64,000 bases of DNA, taken from positions 20,874,653-20,938,652 of the forward strand of contig CM071935.1 in assembly GCA_016081115.2 (NCBI GenBank), in the 5' to 3' direction. Shown piece after piece: positions 36,276 to 48,100 of this stretch. The notes under the pieces are model-generated. The model saw only the letters and a list, made by a program, of their open reading frames with translations. It was not told where the DNA came from and did no database searches. Made by a program: the position numbers and the translations under genes. Within the stretch, counting starts at the first letter, position 1; each line of letters opens with the position of its first letter. Origin of the DNA: Rehmannia glutinosa. Lineage: Eukaryota; Streptophyta; Magnoliopsida; Lamiales; Orobanchaceae.

Positions 36276-36280
36276 CATCT

Positions 36281-37123
36281 CGTAGTAAAGGTATCATCAA
36301 GCCTTTATACCAATTTATCAAGCAAATTTAGGGAGTGTTTACAAACACTTCTGCTTTTGGATGAAGCGATTTATTGCAACGGAAGTGACAAGCCGTTGAT
36401 AATCAAAATTTTGTAGTGTTTGCAAATAGAAACTGAAATCTTATTAAGTTAACAGAGAGTGTTTAATAGAGAAATTTTAAAAGTAATTTATCTGTATGCA
36501 AAAGTCAAATCAAAAGTAGAATCAGAAATCTAAAGTAGTCTTCATGCTTTTCAATTTTGATTAATACAGTCGAATCAGAAGCAAAAACAGACATTTACAA
36601 ACACTAAAATTGTGATTTTTTCTAGCTAAAAGCTGAAAATCACCTTTTCTTTTTTAATTTTTGCAATCGCTCTTGTAGTCCTCCTCTGACCGATTGAGAG
36701 AGAATGGGTTTTCATGTTCTGCTTCAAGGCATAAATGACTTTTCAAATCGGACAATGAATACCAAGCAAGCGAGTGAGCGACTATTGCTTAAAAGTTAAT
36801 CTTGTTCTTGCATGCCACATCGTCATTCGTCTTCCACCATTTTTTGAATATAATTGGAAGAATATATTTGTTTTGGATCTAAGTGAGTTGCTCATTGTCC
36901 ACGTTCTAACTATGTCCCACGCATGGCATTAACAATTATCACAAAAAGTATCAAATATAGTGCAATTGTTTTTAAATACATATCTTGGAAGGGGAAGAGC
37001 ATGAAAATCGGACTCCAGACATCTGGCATGAGCTTAAAAGACTCTTAACCATTGAATCATTATCCGATTCTACGAATGTAGTGCAATTCAAAATGATTCG
37101 CATTAAGGATTGACAAATAAATT
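36281..37123. other. spacer, no gene seen
   Basis: AT-rich sequence right of the copia element. Contains one copy of a dispersed GTGTTTGCAAAC-type repeat (listed separately). Confidence 0.5.
36330..36650. repeat. dispersed 'GTGTTTACAAACAC' element, copy 1
   Basis: Starts near 'gggagtgtttacaaacactt' and ends near 'acatttacaaacac...agctgaaaatcacc'. It contains 'aaagtagaatcagaaatctaaa', which recurs around 38465 and 60460. This suggests an old MITE family. Boundaries are approximate. Confidence 0.45.
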
Positions 37124-37369
37124 GGGATTATTGATTTTTTAGTACCTAACCTAGAGACACTTTGTTGGTTTGGTACCAAACATTTTCCGAGTTACCAATT
37201 CAGTACCCGTACTTCACATTGTTTTTATAAATTGGAACCTATTCACTTTTAATGACGAAAATGCCTCCAAAAAACATAAGTATAAGTACTAAATTGGTAA
37301 CTCGGAAGTGTCAGGTACCAAACCAACAAAGTATCTATAGGTCAGGTACTAATAAAAAATCAATAACCC
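37124..37369. mobile_element. palindromic MITE
   Basis: About 55 bp at each end are reverse complements. GGGATTATTGATTTTTTAGT at the left pairs with the right end ATAAAAAATCAATAACCC, and ttgttggtttggtaccaaac pairs inward. The whole 246 bp can fold into one long hairpin. No ORF. Confidence 0.75.
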
Positions 37370-38690
37370 AATAAGCTGCTCTGCATAACTGGGTAATATC
37401 AACGGAAGGGAGTATGTGAGATGCATTTTATTTAATTTTAAGAGAGAAATGTGATGTTTCAATAATCCCTTTTATTATTATAATTATAAAAGAGACACAT
37501 GAACTGTCAACAATAGTTACGCAATGATACTCAACACTAAACACATGGAGAAATCCTGATACACTTACACATGATAACTCCAATGGAGATACATGAAGTA
37601 TCAATAACCGATTCATTCAAGATGGATTACTGGGAAAAAAATTGCAGAATGCACCAATACTTGAAGTTTCCAACCTACTACTTTAGTCACATATGATATA
37701 ACACAACTATTGACTTAGTAAATTTTGGGAAAGAATCAAAGTTTAGCACCAAAAACCCCACACGTAATTTCTTGCTCCATTGTCTATTTCATCTTGTATT
37801 CCAGTATATTAGATGGATGTCACATGTACAAAATGATATTGTTATTGTACTTGTGACATTCGACTAGTCTATTGGAACATTTGATCGAACATAAAATGGA
37901 ATAAAAATCCGTATTGAACACCATTAGCTGACATAAAGGAATGAATATTAAGAGTTTGTTGGAAGAGGAATCTAACATAGCATTAATGTGAGCTTAAAGG
38001 AAATGATGGCATCCAACTTAACTCATGAATCAAGTTGGTTAGTAGAATCTTATAACAACAAAATAGCTTTATATGGTGGGTAAGTGAATAAGAATAAATT
38101 ACAAAACTTAAAACACCAAAAAACTTGACAACAGTGTTTTGCAATATTTTTTAGAAAAATACGTGAGATTAAAAAAAATCAATTAAAATTACTTTGTGTT
38201 AAAAAAAATCAACCTTAAAAATTAAAATTGGAAAAAAAGGAGAAAACTCGAACAGAAGGCCATTATCCTACTCCTGTTTGTGTTATTCTTTAATAAATGT
38301 TTTTTTTGTCAAAAAACATATATGGAAGACTACTATAAGAGTGTTTGCAATCACTAAAAAATTTGATTTTATTTTTGGCTTAAGAAAAGCACTTTTTGAT
38401 GTTTGCAAGTGCTAACTTATGCTTTTGTCATTTAATCATAATCTATAAACATGGACATTAGTATTTTAGATTTCTGATTCCGCTTCTGATTTGGTTTTTA
38501 CGAACAAATAAATAATTTTACATTTTTTTCGCCAAATACTCTCAACTTTTTTTTATTTATATATTTTCATCTACTTAGATAATATTTTTTGAAAAAAACA
38601 AGAGAAAAAGTAGACCTCGTATAGACAAAATCACAAAACAAAGTAAAACAACACACACAGCCATAGGAGAGGGGGAGAAGAAAGACGCAG
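37370..38690. other. spacer upstream of CLC-d
   Basis: No gene is seen. Around 38335-38540 lies a second copy of the GTGTTTGCAA-type repeat, and 38100-38240 is a poly-A/AAAAATCAA-rich stretch. The short ORF at 37616-37428 (minus) has no recognisable similarity. Confidence 0.45.
38335..38540. repeat. dispersed 'GTGTTTGCAA' element, copy 2
   Basis: Shares 'gagtgtttgcaa', 'tgatgtttgcaagtgct' and 'tttagatttctgattccgcttctga' with the copies at 36330 (opposite orientation in part) and 60325. Boundaries are approximate. Confidence 0.4.
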
Positions 38691-39113
38691 CCAACCATCT
38701 CTCTCTTCTCTTCACCGCTAAGAAATTAATCTTTTTCAGATTAAATTTGTTTGTTCCTTTCTACTTTTTTTTTTTCCTTTTTCGTGTGATCACGTAATTG
38801 CATCATCTCTAATTTTATGTCATGTACATGGAGTTTTAAATCTTATAATTCTCCGAAATCTCCACCAAGATTTTCATTCTGTATAGAGTATAGGACTTTA
38901 ATTTGATCCCGAAAAAGGGCTTTTCACTTTGACATCTCCACGATTTTGTAGTATTTGTGGTTTGTAAACGAGTTTTTCTTCCAATTAAGATAATTCTCCG
39001 GGAATTTCTCCTAGATTCGGTATTGAGGGTTTTGATTTGATCGAAATTAGTGCTTCCCTATAAATACAAGTTATATATATATATATATATATACATATAT
39101 CTAAAGAGAAAAG
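38691..39113 (+). promoter_or_regulatory. CLC-d promoter/5' UTR (approximate)
   Basis: A pyrimidine-rich 'catctctctcttctcttcacc' near 38696 is typical of plant leaders. A TATA-like ctataaatac at 39059 is only 55 bp from the ATG, so it may lie in the leader rather than set the start. An (AT)n tract occupies 39072-39093. Confidence 0.4.
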
Positions 39114-42100
39114 ATGCTATCGAATCATTTGCAAAATGGTATGGAGACAGCGAAGCTGATATGGTCTCGTCTGCCGAACTCGGAGGTGGAGGCAGATGGG
39201 ACTGGTTTTGATGAGGTCGGCCGGTTTAAGAAGACTGATGGAAGCAGTGTTGAAAGCCTTGACTATGAAGTCATTGAAAATTGCGCCTACAGACAAGAGC
39301 AGGTGCAAACACACACACACACACATGAAGTTTTAATCTTTTTCAGATTTATGAGTCTTGGGTAATTGTGTTTTTGAATTCGATTGGCTGGATTAGATGT
39401 AATAGTGGTTTGGTGATTTATCTTTGCTCTAGTAGCTGGATTTTTCTATGGGTTTAATATTTTTTATATTTAATTTGATGCAAAAGTTCAAGAAAAGTTT
39501 TTTGATGCAGAGATTAATGGGGTCAATTTGAATGAAGCTGTTTATAGGCTTATGTACATTTACTTTGTCTTTTTACCTTTTTTGTATACGTCTGCATGTT
39601 GTTCCAGTGCATTTGGATTTGCCTTTTGTTTTTTCACCAGAATTTTCGTTACCTCATTCACTATTTTATTTATTTGTGTAATTGTGGACTAGTTAGACAC
39701 TCGAAAGACGTATATGTAAAAGTCTTTTTGCTTTAAATAAATTGAGCTTGTAAATTGATTGAAAACACAAGTAAGATGGCTTTAAATAGAAGAAGTAGTT
39801 CTTGTTGTTTATTGGCATAATCCTTTCATCGTGATGGTTCAGTTGGTATTTGCAATTGCAGGCAAAGAGGGGGAAGCTTTATATGGCATATAGTGTTGTG
39901 GTGAAATGGATTTTGGCATTGCTTATTGGGATTGGTGAGTTTAAAAGATTCTCTTCTTTTTCTTTTGTCTTCTCTGGGTATATGGATCTTAGAATACATA
40001 GACGAACAGGTAATAGTTATCTTCATTGATCTAGAAAGGGAATTAGACTTCTGCTAACATTTAATTAACTTATTAATGAAGCTACAGATTAGGCGATGGA
40101 AACACAAAATTCGAAATTTAGGGATTTTAGACAGTGAAGCAAAATTTGCAGCACCTTATGATGACAGTTATTCTGTCAGACAGCATCTCCAGGACTTTAT
40201 GAGTCACATAAGGGGTCACTTCAGAATTCTGGTGCTTAAAATTTATTCAAATCATTTACAAGAAGCAACAATGTTGATGTACTGGAAGTAAATAGATGAA
40301 CTGGGTGTTAAGATGAAAATTTGATGTCCTCAGGCGGGCATTTTTGGTATAGTTTTTGTGACATGCCGGTTAGATATTAGCTCTGTAAGTAGTCAAGACT
40401 GAAGATTAAATCCGTTCTGTTGTTGGATTTTGCTTTACACATGCTGTAAGTGTTTTTGGCATTAGGAGTGCCTTCTTCAGTGGATGATATGTTGCCATCC
40501 TACTGACAGATGGATTTGAAGCTGAACATTTTCCACTACACCATATAACAACAGCAAAAATAGCTTAAATTGCTCTTATTTTCAACCGTAATTAGTAAGG
40601 CCAATTACTTATCTAACTGATTTTATGCCGAGATCTGAACATTATATAAACATTTCTAATTTAACGTAATCAGAATAAACCATATGATACTTGAAACTTC
40701 AAGACTTGATGGTTCTCAAGATTGTTGCGTCAGTTAGTTCATGGACCTTAAGATAGTAATGCAAACCATAATGTAGTGAGTTGTGTATGCTGTTTGCTCT
40801 GGGCATTGCTGGCAATATTTTTCTTACCTGCATTTGACCCTTCTTTAATACAAACCCTGCCATTCCCATCTCCAAATTTAATAGATGTCCCATCCAAATT
40901 AAGAAGTAATTTTTTATTGACTGTCTTAGTTTTTACGTTCAGGCACTGCACTAGCTGCTGTTTTCATCAATATTTCTGTTGAGAATTTTGCTGGATGGAA
41001 GTACTCGTTGACATTCAACATAATTCAGAAGTCGTATTTCGCTGGGTTTTTGGTCTATATGTTCATCAACTTGGCTCTAGTGTTATCTTCGGTATATATT
41101 ATCACACAATTTGCACCAGCAGCTGCAGGTTCAGGAATTCCTGAAATCAAGGGTTATTTAAATGGCAAGTTCATTTTTATATATCCTTATGAGTTGATTG
41201 GTATTTTGGATGTTTCTTTTTGAAGCTGATGCCAGTGTCCTTCTAATTGTGCAGGAATTGACACGCATGGTATACTTCTGTTCAGAACGTTAGTAGGAAA
41301 GGTCTGCTGACTTTTCTCTGTACATTTCATTTATGTGTTTGTTATGTGAAGGTTTACCCAGTATTTGCTTCTCTTGTAGATTTTTGGTAGCATAGGGTCT
41401 GTGGGAGGTGGCTTAGCCCTTGGTAAAGAAGGTCCGCTTGTACATATTGGTGCTTGTATTGCCTCGTTGCTTGGGCAAGTAAGTCCATAATTGTTGGAAG
41501 ATATATTTGTTTGCATTTCTTGGGAATCATGTATATGTTGAAGGATAAGTTTCAACTTAAGAGGCCTTCTAATCTCACTAAATTTTTATGTGTAGACCTG
41601 TTAATAAAATTATCTCATATGTTATAAGTATTACCTTTTGGTTGCTAAGAAACCGCTGTGAGTTAATCAGCTTCAACTATCACATAATATAGAATTTCTT
41701 GTTTATAGTGTGGTGATTTGGTTCAACCTCCCTCTGTTAATTGTCCGTTTATCAATATCTACAGGGTGGTTCTACAAAATATCATCTGCGTTCAAGATGG
41801 CTACAAATTTTCACAAGTGAGCGAGATCGTCGTGATCTTGTAAGTAATATGTTAAATATTGGAACTTTTAAATAGTACACTGGAAGCTGGTCTCCTTTAA
41901 CTTTTGTTAATAGTTTGTGCTCTTTCCCCACTTCATTGTGCCTTTTTGTACATTGCTTAGGATAAGTTTTCTGGATTTTGTTGAGGTTACATATGCAACG
42001 CATTTATGCTATTTGTGTATCAATTAGGTGCTAGCATAGGCTCCTTGTACTTCCCTTTGTTTAATTTCATGAACTGTTTGCAGATTTGGTGGTATTATCT

Positions 42101-45100
42101 TTTTGGGCCTGGATACCATAACTTATATCATGCAACATTTGAGTAATATTGCAACATGGTTTAAGACTGCCTACACTATTTTAATTGATATGCATACTAA
42201 TTTTAGTAGAATTTGGCATTATAAACTATGGAAGCAACTTATCCATTATAAGTTAATTTGTTCCTTTTTGTGCAATACAAGCAAGGGTCTTAAGTAGGCA
42301 GTGAACTGGTACATCCAGTTATAATGATAAATGAAGTGATACTATATTGTAAACATTTCTACTTAATACGTCTTCTATGTTTCAAAAGACCAGCTGAAAA
42401 TATGTCGCATTTGTGGCTTCTATATAGATTTGCTTGCTTTTGAGATCTGTGAAATGGATCTGCATATTTTTCACCTCATATGGCCGATTCAAAGATGTCA
42501 AGAATGGATGTATTGTTGTTGTGATGAAAGAGGTGATAAGGCCTCTGAGGGTTGCTCATATTTTACTGGTTTAATGTTTTGAACAAGGTCACCTGTGGAT
42601 GTGCAGCAGGCGTGGCTGCTGCTTTTAGAGCTCCAGTTGGTGGTGTATTGTTTGCACTAGAAGAAGTAACATCATGGTAATTTTTTCTCTCATTGATGTT
42701 AACAATTCTTTTCAATATGTGGGATCATCTGATGCCTCTTCGTATTCGTTTCAATTTTCCACTTAAATCCCCTGATTTTGGCACTTGGGCACCACCTAAT
42801 GATTCATCAAGTACATGTTAAGTTAGCATGAAGGGAAAGTTGACCACTCAAGTCAGCGGAATGGCTCGAGGACAGTTCATTTGTTCAATAGGGAGAAACA
42901 TTAAGTGATGCATGTATATTACATATATTTCTGCATCATATATGTTAGAAGTTATTCTTGGATTTTTACTGAGTGCTGCAAATCATGTAGAAGTGAAAAA
43001 TAATAACCAAAACTATACGGAAAATATTAAAATCTATGGAAACGTTGGGAACTTTTAACAATCTGAAGAGTACACTGACCTGTATCAGCTGAATGCAATT
43101 GCTGCCTGAATTCTGTTGTTTTTATTCCTGTTTAAGGTGGAGGAGTCAGCTTATGTGGCGGGTCTTTTTTACATCTGCCATCGTGGCTGTTGTTGTGCGT
43201 ACAGCAATGGGATGGTGTAAAAGTGGAAAGTGTGGACATTTTGGCTCTGGAGGTTTTATCATATGGGACATCTCAGGGTGACGATCTGAACCTTTACTTG
43301 ATCATGTTTTTATCCTATCTCCCATGTTGACATATATTGCAGTCTTTGCTTGCATTTTAACCAAGATTCTTTTTAGTGGTCAAGAAGATTACTCATTTCA
43401 GGAATTGTTGCCAATGGCAGTTATTGGTGTTATCGGGGGTCTTCTAGGTATGTGTGAATATGCACGGAACTGAACATAATTTCTAAACTGATGCTCGTCG
43501 TGATGATTTTGCATGAATGTCTTTCTTCATTCTCTATGCAGGAGCACTTTTTAATCAGCTTACTTTCTACATAGCTCACTGGCGCCGAAATTATTTGCAC
43601 AAGAGAGGGAACCGTGTCAAAGTAAGCTCCTGAAGTGAGATAATCATGCTTTGGATCTCTTGGTAAATTACAAATTGACCTTGTTTCCTTATATTGTAGG
43701 TTATTGAAGTGTGTATTGTCTCCGTGATAACCTCAGTAATTTCATTCGGATTACCACTTTTTAAAACATGCACCCCTTGCCCGGAAGCAGATGCTAATTC
43801 TGGTATTGAATGTCCTCGCCGCCCGGGGATGTATGGGAATTATGTCAATGTAAGATCTCTTGGACTGCTCCTTCTTTCTGTCTGTGGGGATTTAGTTCGG
43901 ATTACTTTTTATCTGCAAATACTTTAATTTTCATTTTTCTGAACTTTATCGCTCTTAATATGGACCACATAAGACGCACCCTTGGGGGGGGGGTGGTTGA
44001 TTTGGGGGAGTGGGTGGGAATTCTCCACTTGATAAGCACGCCATTTGCTATTGTGTCTGTATCTGTGGTGTACTGATACCAAACCTTGTAAGGCCACTGG
44101 ACTTTTAAGGATTCCGGTTGGTATTTTGCCCAATACTAGCTAAGTTGGACGTGGTGTTTTGTTTAATAATTTTAAAAAGAAAAAAAACAACTTTAGATGA
44201 TCAACTTTCTGCTACATATAAAAATAAGTCTCACATATACAAATAAATTCACAGCTTTACTGCTGTCAAAAGAGATGAGAGTATGAAGCTAAACGAAATT
44301 TTTGAAATTTCAATTGCCAGAAACAGTGAACAGATCTTTGCTCTTGTACATTCAACATTATAATGTATAGGTGAGTAATGATACCAACTATTTGCCTGTC
44401 TTTAAATCCCCTAATTATAGAATAAATGGAAATAAATCCGTAATATGAAGTGTTAGAATTTATGTTGAAATGGGGAAGTAATAAAAGTTGAGATTTGGTA
44501 CAATTTTCAATAATGTACAAGGTCAGCCCTGAGCCTAATATAGGAGATTTATTGAATTGTAAATTCGAACACAACCTTTCCGCCCCTCTTAATTAGTTAT
44601 TCCTACAAACATAAATATTCTACCCTCAAGCAAGAGAACTGTTGTGGGAGGTATCAAAATTCTCCCTACTGAAGTCTTATCGAATTCAAAGAAGATTATA
44701 GGGAATTTTATCTTAAGCTGTTGTAGCAAATACTCATCAAATTTTGAACTTTTGATTTGTGGTACAGTGCTAAACCCACAAATTAACAATACCAAATCAA
44801 TTTTTGGAGGAGATAAAACAATCAATTCAATTTATTCTTAAAAAAGAGAAGAATAAATGGATAAAAATATAGATTTTATTCGAGAAACCATTAATGAAGT
44901 TTTATAATTCTTTATCAAAACTGTCCCTACTGAAGTTTATCAAATTCAAAGAAGATTTTAGGGAATTTTATCTAAGCTGTCGTAGCAAACACTCATCAAA
45001 TTTTGAACTTTTGATTTGTGGTTACAGTGCTAAACCCACAAATTAACAACACCAAATCATTTTTTGGAGTAGATTAAAGGATCAATTCGATTTATTCTTA

Positions 45101-48100
45101 AAAAGAGAAGAATAAATGGATAAAAATATAGATTTTATTAAAGAAACCATTAATGAAGTTTTTTATTTCTTTATTGAAATTATTCTTTTAAGTTGTTATT
45201 TTTGAATGCACGAATTTTGTCTTATGGTTCCGTTACTTGCAATTTGCAACTCCTAGTTCTGGTTTTTGTTTAAGGCTGTCAGCGTATGTCTCATATTAGA
45301 TGAGTTTCGTATTATGGTTGAAAACAGCTTATTTTTCGTCTGAAAGACGTAAAACAATGCACACTCATCAATCAACAACAGCGCAAAAGGGGCTTCAGAA
45401 TTTGGTGGATTCTTGACATAAGATGGACAAATTTTAGGTTTAGGATTCTTGGTATAAGAGGGAAATAATTTGTTCTCTGTTTTATATTTTTTTCCTTGCA
45501 AAATCTACATATGTAGAACACAATGTATATTCAGATTTCTAAAAATATCTTATCTGAGGCATTATCACATAACTCTAAAACTTTCCGAAATCTTAAAAGC
45601 ATAGTTGTTAAAGGTGCGCCTCAGGCGCCAGTCGCTTAGGGCGCGAGCCACAGCGTCTTAGAAGCCCAAAGGCGTGTGTCTTGGGTGCGCCTTTTGCCTG
45701 GGCACGGGCGCACAAAAGGCGCACCTTTGAGACGCTGCTTTTTTTATTTTTATTTTTTTACCACTTTTGGTTGTTATGAGACCTTTTTAAGTTGCCAAGC
45801 TTAATAAAAAATCAAAAAGAAGGGATTTAGGGCAACGGGCAAAACTTTTCTCTCCATTAATAGAGAACAATGGAACACAACCTTTGTGATTTGAACCTCA
45901 GTTTTTCTCCAAATTCTGTCATCTTCTGCTCATTACAGGTATGATCATTCCCCCCACAACTCCTGCTTAAAAATTAAACAGAGAAATAGAATTATAGAAT
46001 CAAAAATCATTTCTAATCTCCTTCAAAGATACAGTCATGTCTTACAAAATAGCATACATTATTGGGTAGAATCATTTCTAGCATTAATCAACAAGATAAG
46101 AATACAAATTTGAAGCTTAATACTTACCTAAGTAGCAAAGTGTAAGAAAATGGATGTGCCTCGCCGCCTTGGAAATTAAATACAACAGAGCCACAACTCC
46201 AGCAAACACGAACCATTCTCTTTCTGCACTCACATGGAACACCAATCGAATTCCTTCCTCGGCCCATTGTTGGAATATATTTGCATGCTCCATTGTTGTC
46301 TCCTCGCTAACTTATATTTCCGACAAGTCAGGGGCCTCTCTGCATCCCCAGTAGCAAGAGCCGCCTGGTGTGTTTTAGGTGATACATGCTTGGTTGTCAT
46401 TAATTGTTAATTGTTATTACTTTTGTGTTTGATGGTTGTTTTGCTATTATGTATTGCAATGAATTATGTGTTTTATCATTTATGAAATACAACTAGTTAT
46501 AACCTTATATTTGGCTTATTTGTAGTCTGAAAACAAAATTTATATTTTTTTTTAAACTTTCTTATTAATTTTTGCGCCTCATGTGCAAAAGGCGTGCGCC
46601 TCGCCTTGCGCCTAAGGTTTGCGCGTTGGTGCAGCCTTTAACAACTATGCTTAAATGATAGTATTTCGATTTGGACTTGCAAAATATGCCTATGTGTACG
46701 AAATTAGTTTAGAGGGTTTAGTTGTATTCGTTGCTCGATTCTTACATGCATGCTTCTTATTCCATTGAAATATCTTTGGTAATTATGCTTGCTCTTTTAT
46801 GTTTTTACAGTTTTATTGTGGTAACAAGGAATACAACGACCTTGCAACTATATTCTTCAACACTCAGGTCAACTGAAATCTTAATATTTATTTATTTATA
46901 ATTTAATGTTGGTGAAAATGTGCTATCTGCTAATGCTGTCTGTATTATATTGCAGGATGATGCCATCAGAAATTTGTTCAGTGCTAAAACAATCCATGAA
47001 TTTAGTGCGCAGAGCCTGCTGACCTTTTTGGTATTGCATGACCTTTCATATCTTTGTTTTACTAAAATATTGTTTTCTTGTGTGTACTATACATGCTAAT
47101 AACTTTATATATGTGGTACACACTGCAAGAACAAATCGGCTTTGGTGTTGATTTTGTAAGTATTTATCTTATTTGGCAAGTTCTTCGTGAGTATTTTGAG
47201 GATAGGAATTTCAAGGCTGCAAGTGTTTGTTCTGTTACCTCAATTACTTCTATGCAAAGAGAAGTGTGAATGCATATCATTTGTATCTATTGTCTGAAAT
47301 GTTTAAACTTCATCCTGCTATGCATTAGTTACCTTCATCAAGCAAAAGTCCAATCACGTTCCTTTATCTCTGTGCATTTTCTACCAATATCTATTGTTAT
47401 GGCCCTGTACTCTGTAGATTTAATTATTCCTTACTGGTGTTTTCTTGTTCAGGTTATGTTTTACTCTTTAGCAGTAATCACTTTTGGCACTGCTGTTCCG
47501 GCTGGTCAATTTGTTCCTGGCATAATGATTGGCTCCACTTATGGGCGGCTTGTTGGCATGTTTGTTGTCAGCTTTTACCAGAAGCTGAATATTGAAGAAG
47601 GAACGTGAGTCCCCTTTTCTGATCTTTTCTTATTGATTGTTGTTTCCTATTGGTCTCAAAGCTCCACTAAAATATGAAGCTATCTTTAGATCCAATTTTG
47701 TTCAAATTAGAAAATGAGTTTAGCAGAGTTGAGAATGTACTGCTGGATCCAAATTTTTAAGAAATGAGGTTGGATATCAATTTAGACAAATCTGAGAAAT
47801 TTGTATATTAAGAAATTTGTATACTTGAGAAATTGCTGCTGGATATTGATTTCTGTATATCCTGTTATAAAATCTGAGAAAATTATATATTACTGCTGGA
47901 AATTCAGATATGCTCTTTTAGGGGCTGCATCTTTTCTTGGGGGCTCGATGCGGATGACTGTTTCCCTTTGTGTAATTATGGTTGAGATTACAAATAACTT
48001 GAAGTTTCTACCCCTCATCATGCTGGTTCTTCTCATATCAAAGGTATGATCCTTTTGAAACCTATATTGTTATATAGTTAATAATTACCTAGTGGCGCAT

